Assembly (NCBI RefSeq): GCF_000160135.1
Contig: NZ_GG729936.1
Span: 90,961 to 154,960, forward strand
DNA length: 64,000 bases
Source: Oribacterium sp. oral taxon 078 str. F0262
GTDB taxonomy: Bacteria; Bacillota; Clostridia; Lachnospirales; Lachnospiraceae
Reading direction: 5' to 3'
Part shown: one piece after another, positions 24,619 through 32,546 of the stretch
Layout of the letters: the number at the start of each line of letters is the position of its first letter
Position numbering within the stretch: the first letter of the stretch is position 1
Notes under the pieces: model-generated
Told to the model about the DNA's origin: nothing
Databases searched by the model: none
The model's input: only the letters and a program-made list of their open reading frames with translations
Position numbers and translations under genes: made by a program

Positions 24619-25551
24619 TTAGCCTCGGTCCTTCTCTCCCTCTGCCCCGGAGGAAGGACCCGGGATCCGCTCTCCGGGAGGAGGAGAGAGCGGCCCCTTC
24701 GGGATATAGTGCATCTCCGTGACCTGGTAGACCGTGATAAAAGCCTCCTTATCGATCTCCCGGAGGAAGCGCATGAGCCGCTGGAATTCCTGGCGGTTCA
24801 CAATCGTAACCAGCTCCTGCCGCTTCTCAAGCTGATAGGCCCCGATGATATCGTAGACCGTAGCACCGCTGTGGAGCTCCCGGAGGATGAAGCTCCGGAC
24901 TCTCTCCTGCTCCTTTGAAATGATGCAGACCTTCTTTTTCATCGTCTGTCCGAAGATGAAATGATCCAGGATGATGCCATTGAAATAGGTCCCCAAGATA
25001 GAGAGAACCAGCGTTTTTTTATCCGAGACCAGCGCCGAGGAAAGGGCGATGCACATCCCCGCAAGAGACATCGCGGCTCCGATCTCCATGTGGAGATAGC
25101 GGTTCATGATCTTTGCCACGATGTCGAGACCGCCGGAGGAGGCATTGTCATTAAAGAGGATGCAAAGGCCGATGCTCACGGTGAAGATGTAGGATACCAC
25201 ATCCAGAGTCTGATCCCCCGTGAGGGAGCCCTGCGCCGGAAAAAGACGCTCGAAAAATCCGAGGAAAAGCGGAAGCAGGATCGAGGCATAGACCGTCTTT
25301 GCCCCGAATTCTCTGCCGCAGGTCAGAAATCCAAGGAGCAGGAGGGCGATATTCAGAAGCATCGTGAGCTCCGAAATGCTGCGCCCGGTAAAGTGCCGCA
25401 GAATGATCGCAAGCCCTGAGATACTGGAGACCGACGTCCCGCTCGGAATCAAAAAGAAATAGACGGACGCCGCGACGATCAAAAGCGCGGCACTCATCTT
25501 CAGAAGATCCAGCAGGATCTCCAAAATGCGATGGCTCACAGCCTTTCCCAT
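24619..25551 (-). CDS. YitT family membrane protein (DUF2179 domain)
   Basis: A 310-residue protein with about five or six membrane segments in the YitT domain (residues 10-205; family motifs include NDNASSGGLDIVAKIMNRYL). A cytoplasmic DUF2179 domain follows (about 215-290, ITVYQVTEMHY). The role of the family is not known; it occurs in many Firmicutes. A Pro-rich tail ends it. ATG 25551 follows GAGGAGCTTACC; the longer open frame is not conserved. Confidence 0.9.
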   Translation of the reverse strand: MGKAVSHRILEILLDLLKMSAALLIVAASVYFFLIPSGTSVSSISGLAIILRHFTGRSISELTMLLNIALLLLGFLTCGREFGAKTVYASILLPLFLGFFERLFPAQGSLTGDQTLDVVSYIFTVSIGLCILFNDNASSGGLDIVAKIMNRYLHMEIGAAMSLAGMCIALSSALVSDKKTLVLSILGTYFNGIILDHFIFGQTMKKKVCIISKEQERVRSFILRELHSGATVYDIIGAYQLEKRQELVTIVNRQEFQRLMRFLREIDKEAFITVYQVTEMHYIPKGPLSPPPGERIPGPSSGAEGEKDRG

Positions 25552-25580
25552 GGTAAGCTCCTCTGCGGGAGGGCCGTAAA

Positions 25581-25616
25581 GCCGAAAGAGCGCGCTCTCC
25601 GGCGCGCTCTTTCGGC
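25581..25616 (-). terminator. Hairpin after the 3D-domain gene's downstream end
   Basis: GCCGAAAGAGCGCGC and GCGCGCTCTTTCGGC form a perfect 15-bp stem with a 6-base loop, followed on the minus strand by TTTA. It lies between the 3D-domain gene and the YitT gene, as a terminator of the former. The T-run is short. Confidence 0.6.
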
Positions 25617-25662
25617 TTCGCAAAGCTCCTGTCCCGCTTATTCGAGAGAGCGGAAGAAAAGC

Positions 25663-26295
25663 TCAGCGGATCAGGTACAGATTCTTCCGCTGTCTTCCGA
25701 AGGCTTCCGTCTCCTCGTGCGTATCAAAGTAGACGTCGATGATGCGCCCCTTGATCTTCCCCCCCGTGTCCTCCGCCGTATAGACGACACCGTCAAATTC
25801 GATCCGGGAGCCGAGCGGAATGACAGTCGGGTCCACGGCTATGGTATGTCCCGCCTGCGGTATCGTGCCGGTACAGGTCCGGTTCAGATTCCCCTCCTCG
25901 TCGAGGCACTCCGTCCTGTCATAGGCCGTCAGCTCAAAGACTCCGAGATCAATGACGCCGCCCTCTCCCGTGATCGGACCGAAGTCAGAGATCATGGGCG
26001 AATCGGAAGAGCGGGCGGGGCGAATCGATCCCACCGGGCTCTGATAATCCAAAACCTGAGTTCCCCCCTCTGCCTTTGCGCTCTCTCCGGAGGAGCTTCC
26101 GTTTCTGGTGACAGCCTGCGACTGCATCCTCTTTCCGGCGCCAAGAAGATTTATACTGACGAGAAGAAGGGCCAGCGCCGGGGCAAACAAATGCCCTCTT
26201 CCCCCTTTTTGTACTCTCCGGTATCCCGCGGGAAGCTCGATCACCGCCCCGCCCGCCTTTCTCCGGGACTGCCTCCTAATCCCATTCCTTTTCAT
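25663..26295 (-). CDS. 3D domain-containing protein (putative cell-wall hydrolase)
   Basis: A 210-residue protein with an N-terminal membrane/signal segment (about 36-52) after a basic leader. A low-complexity linker follows, then a C-terminal 3D domain (about 105-210). The three Asp positions are seen in AVDPTVIPLGS, AEDTGGKIKG and IDVYFDTHEE. Such domains occur in lytic transglycosylase-like cell-wall enzymes (YocH, YabE). ATG 26295 follows AAGGGGGATCGGT. A strong promoter lies at 26358-26386. Confidence 0.85.
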   Translation of the reverse strand: MKRNGIRRQSRRKAGGAVIELPAGYRRVQKGGRGHLFAPALALLLVSINLLGAGKRMQSQAVTRNGSSSGESAKAEGGTQVLDYQSPVGSIRPARSSDSPMISDFGPITGEGGVIDLGVFELTAYDRTECLDEEGNLNRTCTGTIPQAGHTIAVDPTVIPLGSRIEFDGVVYTAEDTGGKIKGRIIDVYFDTHEETEAFGRQRKNLYLIR

Positions 26296-26357
26296 ACCGA
26301 TCCCCCTTGCTCCAAAGCGATAGAACAAGATCTTCTTCCGTTGCTCTGTCTTCTCGC

Positions 26358-26386
26358 ATTATGTCAAAATCGACCCGTTTTGTCAA
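26358..26386 (-). promoter_or_regulatory. Promoter of the 3D-domain gene
   Basis: TTGACA (26381-26386) and CATAAT (26358-26363) are spaced 17 bp apart on the minus strand, about 60 bp before the gene. The -35 is a perfect match and the -10 matches at five of six positions. Confidence 0.75.
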
Positions 26387-26403
26387 CTCCGGCTCAGCCT
26401 TTC

Positions 26404-29400
26404 TCAGCTGATCTGCCAGCGGACATGGCTCCCCTCCGCGTCCTTTGTGACAAGGAGCTGATCCTCGATCTCCTGCTTCAGCTCGGAGACATGGGATATA
26501 ATGCCAAGAAGCTTTCCCCCGCCGGACATATCGCGGAGCACGCGGACCGCCTGCTCTCTCGCGTGCTCATCCAGTGAGCCGAAGCCCTCATCTATGAACA
26601 TAAGCTCCAGATGCACCGAAGCAGAGCTCTCCTGGATCTGATCCGCCATCCCCATCGCAAGGGAGAGAGCCGCCATAAAGGACTCCCCGCCGGAGAGCGT
26701 GCGGACCTCCCTCTCCTTCCCCGTCACATAGGAATATACCGTCAAGTCCAGGCCCCGGTTCCTCCCGTCCCCGGCCTGCTCCTCCGGGATCATGCGAAGC
26801 TCGTACTGTCCAAGGCTCATCTCCCGGAAGCGAAGATTCGCATTTCGAAGGATGCGCCTTAGGAAATATCTCTGCACATAGGTCTCGATATCCATGCGGG
26901 AGCCGCTCCTTTTCCCGGAGAGACGCCGGTAAAGTCCCTCCAGGTGGGAGGCCTCCTTCGAGAGCTTCTCCCGCTCCTCCATCCTGGGAAGGAGCGCCCG
27001 GGAGAGAGCGCGGTCCGAGAGGAGGAGCATCGAGAGCTTCTCCTTTTTTTCCGAGAGAAGGAGAAAGCGCCGCTCTGCCTCCTCCCTCTCCCGGAGAAGC
27101 TCTGAAAGCTCCGGCTTTTCCCTCCCTTCTGTGCTTTTTTTCGCGGCGAGGATCCTCCCGGAAAGCGCTGCCTTCCGTTCCGCATGTCTATTAAGCTCTG
27201 AGGCGAGCGCATCGCTCTCCTCCCTTCGATGTGCTCCGCAGACCTCCATCCACTCTTTTTCAGAGAGCTTCCTTTCGATGAGGAGCCCCTCATAGGCCGC
27301 TCTCCTCTCCTTATGCTCCGCATCACAGGCAGGAAGCTCCGATCGAATGCTGGAAAGGAGACTCTCCGAGGCCGCCCTTTTCTCCCTCAGCTCTCTAAGT
27401 CTCTGCTCCTGCTCTAAAAGCCTCCTCTGTCCCTCCTTCCGCTTCTCCGAAGCCCTCTTGAGATCCGCCTTCGCGGCCTCTTCATCCGGATAGAGCCTCC
27501 TGAAAAGGCAGCTCTCCCGCTCCGCCTTCGCCGCACTGAGCTCCTCTTTCCGGGAGAGAAGCTCGCTCTCGGCCTTCTTCTCCTCCTCTGCGGCTTTCTC
27601 TAGGATCTCTGAAAGCTTTTTGATCCCTTCTTCCAAAGAGGCCGCCCTCTCCCCCTCTTTCCGAAGCCGCGCTCTCTCTCTCAGCAGTCTCTCCTTTCCC
27701 AGGAGGAGCTTAGAGGAGAAGGCGGAGAGCTCCTCTTCCCTTTCCATGCTCCCTTCCTCCGCAAAAATCCTCCCGCGAAACTCCTCGACCGCTCGGGAAT
27801 ATGCCCTCGCTTTCTCCTCCCGGAGCTTCTCCGAAGCCCCGGCCTCTCCGGAGAGCTCCTCCTGCTCCTTTTGCAGGAGAAATACACTCTCCCTCAGCTT
27901 CTCGAGCTCCTCTCTCCCCGGAATCCTCTTCTCCTTCGGAATCCTGCAGGGAGAAGGATGCTCCAGGGAGCCGCAGACAGGGCAGGGGGAGCCGGGACAT
28001 AGCTTCTCCCTCGCGAGAATTCCCGCCTGCGCATCGAGAAAGGCCTCCCTCGCCTCCTGATAGAACTTATTTCTCCTTCGAACCTCTCCGCAAAGCCTGT
28101 CATAGCGCTCCCTGAGCTCCTTCGCCCTCTTTTCCTGCAGGCTCAGCTCCCGAAGCGCTCTCTCCAGATCCCGAAGCTCCTCCTCTCTCTGCTCTGCCTC
28201 CTTCCACTCCCCTTTCCAGCGCTCCTGCCGGACCTCAAGATCCGAGAGCTCCCGGAGCTCCCTCTCCGCCTCCTCCTTCTTCCCGGAGAGCTCTGCTCTT
28301 TTTCCCGCAAACTCCAAAAGGCTTTTTTCTGTCTTTCTGAGGGCATCCTCCGCCAAAAGGAATTTTTTCTCCGCTCTTTTTCTTCTCTGAAAGCTCTCGA
28401 TCGCTTCCTCTGCCCTCTCCTTGATCTTGGCATAGTCTCTCGTCGCCTCCTCGAAGGCGAGCTTCCGCCTCTCGTGCTCCGCTTCCTCTGCCCTCTCCCT
28501 CTCGAGAAAGCCCGGAAGAGCCTCCCTCTCCCGCGTCTCCTGCTCCCGGAGAAGAGAAAGCCTCTTCTCACTGTCTCTTAGGCGGAGAAAGAGGGAGGAG
28601 ATCTCATAGGAGAAGCGGATCTTCCGGGAGAGAAGCTCTTTTTCCGAAAACTCAGGATCAAGTCTCTTAAGCTCGGACAGCTCCTTCTCTGCATCCGAGA
28701 GCTCGGTGAAGGCCCGCGCCAGAGCCTCCCCCTCCTTATAGCGGTCCCGTTTTTCATTTCTCTCCCGGGAGCAGCTCTCATAGCGTGAAAGGATCTCTCT
28801 GTTCTCCTCCTCCAAGGAGGAGAGCAGCGCCTCCAGTCCCCGGAGAAAGTCGTCCATCAGTGCGGCGGAGAGGCCATCCTCTGAGAGGAGACGCTTCTGA
28901 AGATCCAGAAGTCTCTGCCAGCTCCCCCCCTCCGGGACGAGAAGGTGGGAGAGCTCTGTCCTGCTCTCCGTACAGAGGGCGGCCAGTCCTCTCTCCTTCT
29001 CCCGGAGGCGCCCTAAAAGCTCATCCGTCAGTCTCTGATAGAGCTCCGTCCCGAAAAGCTTTCGAAAGATCAGCTTCTTCTCCTCAGAGCGCGCCCGGAG
29101 GAGCTCCATGAATTCTCCCTGCGCGATCATCGCGACCTGCATGAACTGTGTCTTGCTCAGCCCTACAAGCTCGACAAGCTTTCGGTCCGCCTCCTTCTCC
29201 GGATACTCGCTCCCGTCCGGAAGAAGGAGGGATACCCTTCCGCTCTCCTCCTTAAAGCCCTGTCCTCTTTTTAAGGGGCGGATATGGCGGGGAACGCGGT
29301 GCACCGTGTAGATCTCCTCCCTCTCCCCCCTCCTCTCCGAAAAGCGAAGCTCCGCAAAGGGCTCTAAGGAAAGCGGCGCATACTGACTCTGAAGCTCGGA

Positions 29401-29592
29401 TCCGCTCTTTTTATTCGCCCCGGAGCTCGCTTCTCCGTAGAGGGCAAAGACCAGGGCGTCAAAGATCGAGCTTTTCCCGGAGCCGGTATTTCCGCTCACG
29501 AGGAATAGCTCCTGATTGGGCTTTGTAAAATCGATGGTCACGGCCTTCCCGTAGGAGGAAAAGGCCTGGAGCTTAAGCTGCAAAGGGCGCAT
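26404..29592 (-). CDS. sbcC: Exonuclease SbcC (SMC-like ATPase)
   Basis: SbcC/Rad50-type ATPase of 1062 residues that works with SbcD to process DNA hairpins and ends. Walker A is SGNTGSGKSS (33-42), and long coiled coils flank a zinc hook (CPVC, about residue 540). The ABC signature is TLSGGESFMAALSLAMG, and Walker B is LELMFIDEGFGSLDE. ATG 29592 follows ACGGAGAATCTT. The upstream in-frame extension crosses the 18-bp repeats and is not conserved. It lies downstream of sbcD. Confidence 0.95.
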   Translation of the reverse strand: MRPLQLKLQAFSSYGKAVTIDFTKPNQELFLVSGNTGSGKSSIFDALVFALYGEASSGANKKSGSELQSQYAPLSLEPFAELRFSERRGEREEIYTVHRVPRHIRPLKRGQGFKEESGRVSLLLPDGSEYPEKEADRKLVELVGLSKTQFMQVAMIAQGEFMELLRARSEEKKLIFRKLFGTELYQRLTDELLGRLREKERGLAALCTESRTELSHLLVPEGGSWQRLLDLQKRLLSEDGLSAALMDDFLRGLEALLSSLEEENREILSRYESCSRERNEKRDRYKEGEALARAFTELSDAEKELSELKRLDPEFSEKELLSRKIRFSYEISSLFLRLRDSEKRLSLLREQETREREALPGFLERERAEEAEHERRKLAFEEATRDYAKIKERAEEAIESFQRRKRAEKKFLLAEDALRKTEKSLLEFAGKRAELSGKKEEAERELRELSDLEVRQERWKGEWKEAEQREEELRDLERALRELSLQEKRAKELRERYDRLCGEVRRRNKFYQEAREAFLDAQAGILAREKLCPGSPCPVCGSLEHPSPCRIPKEKRIPGREELEKLRESVFLLQKEQEELSGEAGASEKLREEKARAYSRAVEEFRGRIFAEEGSMEREEELSAFSSKLLLGKERLLRERARLRKEGERAASLEEGIKKLSEILEKAAEEEKKAESELLSRKEELSAAKAERESCLFRRLYPDEEAAKADLKRASEKRKEGQRRLLEQEQRLRELREKRAASESLLSSIRSELPACDAEHKERRAAYEGLLIERKLSEKEWMEVCGAHRREESDALASELNRHAERKAALSGRILAAKKSTEGREKPELSELLREREEAERRFLLLSEKKEKLSMLLLSDRALSRALLPRMEEREKLSKEASHLEGLYRRLSGKRSGSRMDIETYVQRYFLRRILRNANLRFREMSLGQYELRMIPEEQAGDGRNRGLDLTVYSYVTGKEREVRTLSGGESFMAALSLAMGMADQIQESSASVHLELMFIDEGFGSLDEHAREQAVRVLRDMSGGGKLLGIISHVSELKQEIEDQLLVTKDAEGSHVRWQIS

Positions 29593-29718
29593 AAGATTCT
29601 CCGTTCTCAGCACTTTGGGGATTTTTCCCCGCTTTTTTTCTCCGCCATAAAAGCGGCGCTCTCCCGATAAAAGGACAATGCTTCCGGCGCACTCCTTCCC
29701 AAAAAGGAGGCACAGCAG

Positions 29719-29807
29719 ACGCCAAATCACGCTGCGCGCCAAATCACGGCTGCGCACCGGATCACAGTCGCGCGCTAAATCATAGCTGCACGCCAATTCA
29801 CGGCTGC
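29719..29807 (-). repeat. 18-bp tandem repeats between sbcD and sbcC
   Basis: About five imperfect copies of an 18-bp unit (type GCGCCAAATCACGGCTGC on the plus strand) lie at 29719-29735, 29736-29753, 29754-29771, 29772-29789 and 29790-29807. They start right after the sbcD stop codon. Their frame toward sbcC is open (6-residue repeats), but no good SD/ATG pair precedes them, so they look untranslated. Confidence 0.85.
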
Positions 29808-29819
29808 ACTCCGAATCTC

Positions 29820-30941
29820 TCAGATCAAATTCAGGGCATCCGCGAGAATCCTCTTTTCCTCCTCATCCGGATCCCCGAGGAAGGCGCAGCAGAGCGAAAA
29901 GGGATCGCTCTCCTCCTCGAGCGGGAGAGACTGCCTCGTCTTCTCCTCCGGGAGAAGGCGGCGAATCTCCAAAAGATTCGGAAAGGCAGCGCGCAGTCTG
30001 TCCCGAATGTCCGGAGACTCCTCGCTCTCCGCCGTGAGGAGAAGCGTGACATAGTCCGTCGTAGGGGACTCCAGAAGCTCCGCCGCGTTCCCTTGGAGAA
30101 CACGGAGCTCCCGGAGCGGGTGAAGCGGCAGCCGCTCTGTGCGGATCTCTCCCTTTTTCTCCATCTCCACCAGGATGACAGCCTTTTCCTGCCCCGCCTC
30201 GCTCACGGAAAAAGCGAGGGGGGAGCCGGAGTAGCGGAAAAACTCCGACCCCACCCGCATGGGCTTATGGATATGTCCGAGTGCCGCATAATCAAAGCGC
30301 TCCAGAAGATCGGCCTTTACCGCATCGATATTTCCGATCGTCCGGATCTCGGAATCCATCCTCTCGATCTCCCCCGCCTTCTTCGAGGACGGAAGGTAAA
30401 ACTGGTGGCTGAGAAGGACATTTCTCTCCTCCTCCCGGATCTTCTCCCGGGAAAAAAGACGGTGGAGGCAGTCGTCGTAGCTGAGTGCCTCCTCGCTTTT
30501 GAAGAGCTTCGTCAGCATGGAGGGCCGGACGAAGGGGAGGAGATAGAAGTTGACCGCCCCGAAGGAATCCTCCAGGCGGACCCTCTCCATAAACTCGTCC
30601 TCCCTCCTCGGAGGCTGACCGATCATGTGGACATGCTCCCTCCGAAGGATGCTCCGAAAGACATTGAGCCTCGGCGCACTATCGTGATTTCCGCTGATCA
30701 GCATAAGCTCCGTCCCCGGGGCGGCCTGAAGGAGCATGCCGAGAAAGCGGTCAAAGAGCTCCACGGCCTCTGCGGAAGGGACCGCTTTATCGTAGATGTC
30801 CCCCGCGATGAGAATCGCGTCCGGCTTCTCCCTCTTCGCGTAATCCGCGATCTCCGAAAAGATATATTCCTGATCCTCCCGGAGATCCCGGTTAAAAAGC
30901 TTGAGTCCGATGTGCAGATCGGAGAGGTGAAAAAATCTCAT
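29820..30941 (-). CDS. sbcD: Exonuclease SbcD (Mre11-like nuclease)
   Basis: Metallophosphoesterase of 373 residues, partner of SbcC. Metal-binding motifs are DLHIG (8-12), GDIYD, GNHD and GHIH. It cuts hairpins and covalently blocked DNA ends in the Mre11-Rad50-type complex. It lies upstream of sbcC, separated by a 227-bp gap with tandem repeats. ATG 30941 has GGGAG about ten bases upstream, a weak site. Confidence 0.95.
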   Translation of the reverse strand: MRFFHLSDLHIGLKLFNRDLREDQEYIFSEIADYAKREKPDAILIAGDIYDKAVPSAEAVELFDRFLGMLLQAAPGTELMLISGNHDSAPRLNVFRSILRREHVHMIGQPPRREDEFMERVRLEDSFGAVNFYLLPFVRPSMLTKLFKSEEALSYDDCLHRLFSREKIREEERNVLLSHQFYLPSSKKAGEIERMDSEIRTIGNIDAVKADLLERFDYAALGHIHKPMRVGSEFFRYSGSPLAFSVSEAGQEKAVILVEMEKKGEIRTERLPLHPLRELRVLQGNAAELLESPTTDYVTLLLTAESEESPDIRDRLRAAFPNLLEIRRLLPEEKTRQSLPLEEESDPFSLCCAFLGDPDEEEKRILADALNLI

Positions 30942-30978
30942 CTTATTCCAAGCTCCCTTCCTCTAAGCATTCTTCCTT

Positions 30979-31050
30979 CATCCTCCCTTCTATCCGCTTT
31001 TCTGTCCGACTTTCTGTCCGGCTTTTTATCCGCCCTTCTGTCCATCTTCC
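30979..31050 (-). repeat. 12-bp tandem repeats across the 3' end of glpK
   Basis: Five to six copies of a 12-bp unit (type TGTCCGACTTTC on the plus strand) run from inside the last codons of glpK into the gap before sbcD. The glpK stop codon TAA (31026-31028) is formed by one variant copy. Expansion or loss of copies could change the enzyme's last few residues. Confidence 0.85.
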
Positions 31051-32546
31051 TCGTCCTTTGCCCAGCCAAAGCAGGACGAGACCGCCTTGTTCCAGCCTCG
31101 GATCTGCCTTCCTCTCTCCTCCTCCGTCATCTTCGGATGAAATTCCCGGTCTATGCCCCAGCTCCTTTTCACCTCCTCCCGGGATTCCCAGAAGGAGACC
31201 GCAAGCCCTGCAAGATAAGCCGCCCCCAGCGCCGTCGTCTCGACACAGAGCGGGCGCCGCACCGGGGAGCCGCAGATATCGGCCTGAAACTGCATGAGGA
31301 AATCATTCCGGCATGCCCCGCCGTCCACGCGGAGGGAGGAGAGATGGATGCCGGAGTCCATCTCCATCGCGCGGAGGACGTCATTACTCTGAAAGGCGAG
31401 AGATTCCAGGGTCGCCCGGATAATATGGTACTTATTTACCCCCCTCGTAAGGCCGGTGATCGCGCCTCTCGCATAGGGATCCCAGAAGGGCGCGCCGAGC
31501 CCGGTGAAGGCCGGCACCACGTAGCAGCCGTTGGTATCGCTGACTCTGGTCGCAAAGTACTCGGAATCCGGCGACTGATCCAGGATGCGGAGCTCGTCCC
31601 GGAGCCACTGGATCGCAGCCCCCGCGACATAGACGGAGCCCTCCAGGGCATAGTTCACCTTCCCGTCTATCCCCCAGGCGATCGTCGTCAGGAGACCGTT
31701 TTTCGAATCAATCGGCCTCTCCCCGGTATTCATGAGCATGAAGCAGCCGGTGCCGTAAGTATTCTTCGCCTCTCCCTCCAAAAAGCAGGTCTGCCCGAAA
31801 AGCGCCGCCTGCTGATCTCCCGCCGCGCCGGCGATCGGGACCTCTCCCCCGAAAAACTCCGGCTCGCTCTTCCCGTAGAGGAAGCTCGAGGGTCTCGCCT
31901 CCGGGAGAAGCGCCATGGGAATTTCCAGGAAATCACAGAGCTCCCGGTCCCAGGAGAGAGTATTGATGTTGAAAAGAAGAGTCCGGGAGGCGTTGGAATA
32001 GTCCGTCACGTGAACCCTGCCCTTTGTGAGCTTATAGATCAGCCAGGAATCCACCGTACCAAAGCAAAGCTCCCCTCTCTCCGCCCTCTCTCTGGCCCCC
32101 TCCGTGTGGTCTAAAATCCAGCGGATCTTTGTGCCCGAGAAATAGGGGTCCAGAAGGAGCCCGGTCTTTTTTCGAAAAAGCTCCGCGCTCTCCGGATGCT
32201 CCGCCCGGAGGCGCTCCGTCATGTCCGCAGTCCTCCTGCACTGCCAGACGATGGCGGGGCCGATCGCCTGTCCCGTTTTCCGGTCCCAGAGTATCGTGGT
32301 CTCCCGCTGATTCGTGATCCCGATCGCGGCGAGCTCCCGCCAGCTGATTCCGAGCTTCTTCATGGCCTGCCTCGCCGCGGAGAGCTGTGCCTGCCAGATC
32401 TCCTCCGCGTCGTGCTCCACCCAGCCGGGCTTCGGATAATGCTGCGTGATCTCCCGCTGCGAAAGCGCGGCAGTTTTCCCCTCCCGGTCAAAGAGGATGC
32501 AGCGCACACTGCTCGTACCGGAATCCAAAGCCATGATATACTTCAT
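31026..32546 (-). CDS. glpK: Glycerol kinase
   Basis: FGGY-family glycerol kinase of 506 residues, making glycerol 3-phosphate from glycerol and ATP. Motifs include [30 protein letters not shown] and [14 protein letters not shown], and [12 protein letters not shown] and [13 protein letters not shown] follow. Its ATG at 32546 overlaps the TGA of the GH3 gene (ATGA), so translation is coupled. Its C-terminal codons run into 12-bp tandem repeats. No glycerol facilitator gene is seen nearby. Confidence 0.97.
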   Translation of the reverse strand: MKYIMALDSGTSSVRCILFDREGKTAALSQREITQHYPKPGWVEHDAEEIWQAQLSAARQAMKKLGISWRELAAIGITNQRETTILWDRKTGQAIGPAIVWQCRRTADMTERLRAEHPESAELFRKKTGLLLDPYFSGTKIRWILDHTEGARERAERGELCFGTVDSWLIYKLTKGRVHVTDYSNASRTLLFNINTLSWDRELCDFLEIPMALLPEARPSSFLYGKSEPEFFGGEVPIAGAAGDQQAALFGQTCFLEGEAKNTYGTGCFMLMNTGERPIDSKNGLLTTIAWGIDGKVNYALEGSVYVAGAAIQWLRDELRILDQSPDSEYFATRVSDTNGCYVVPAFTGLGAPFWDPYARGAITGLTRGVNKYHIIRATLESLAFQSNDVLRAMEMDSGIHLSSLRVDGGACRNDFLMQFQADICGSPVRRPLCVETTALGAAYLAGLAVSFWESREEVKRSWGIDREFHPKMTEEERGRQIRGWNKAVSSCFGWAKDEEDGQKGG

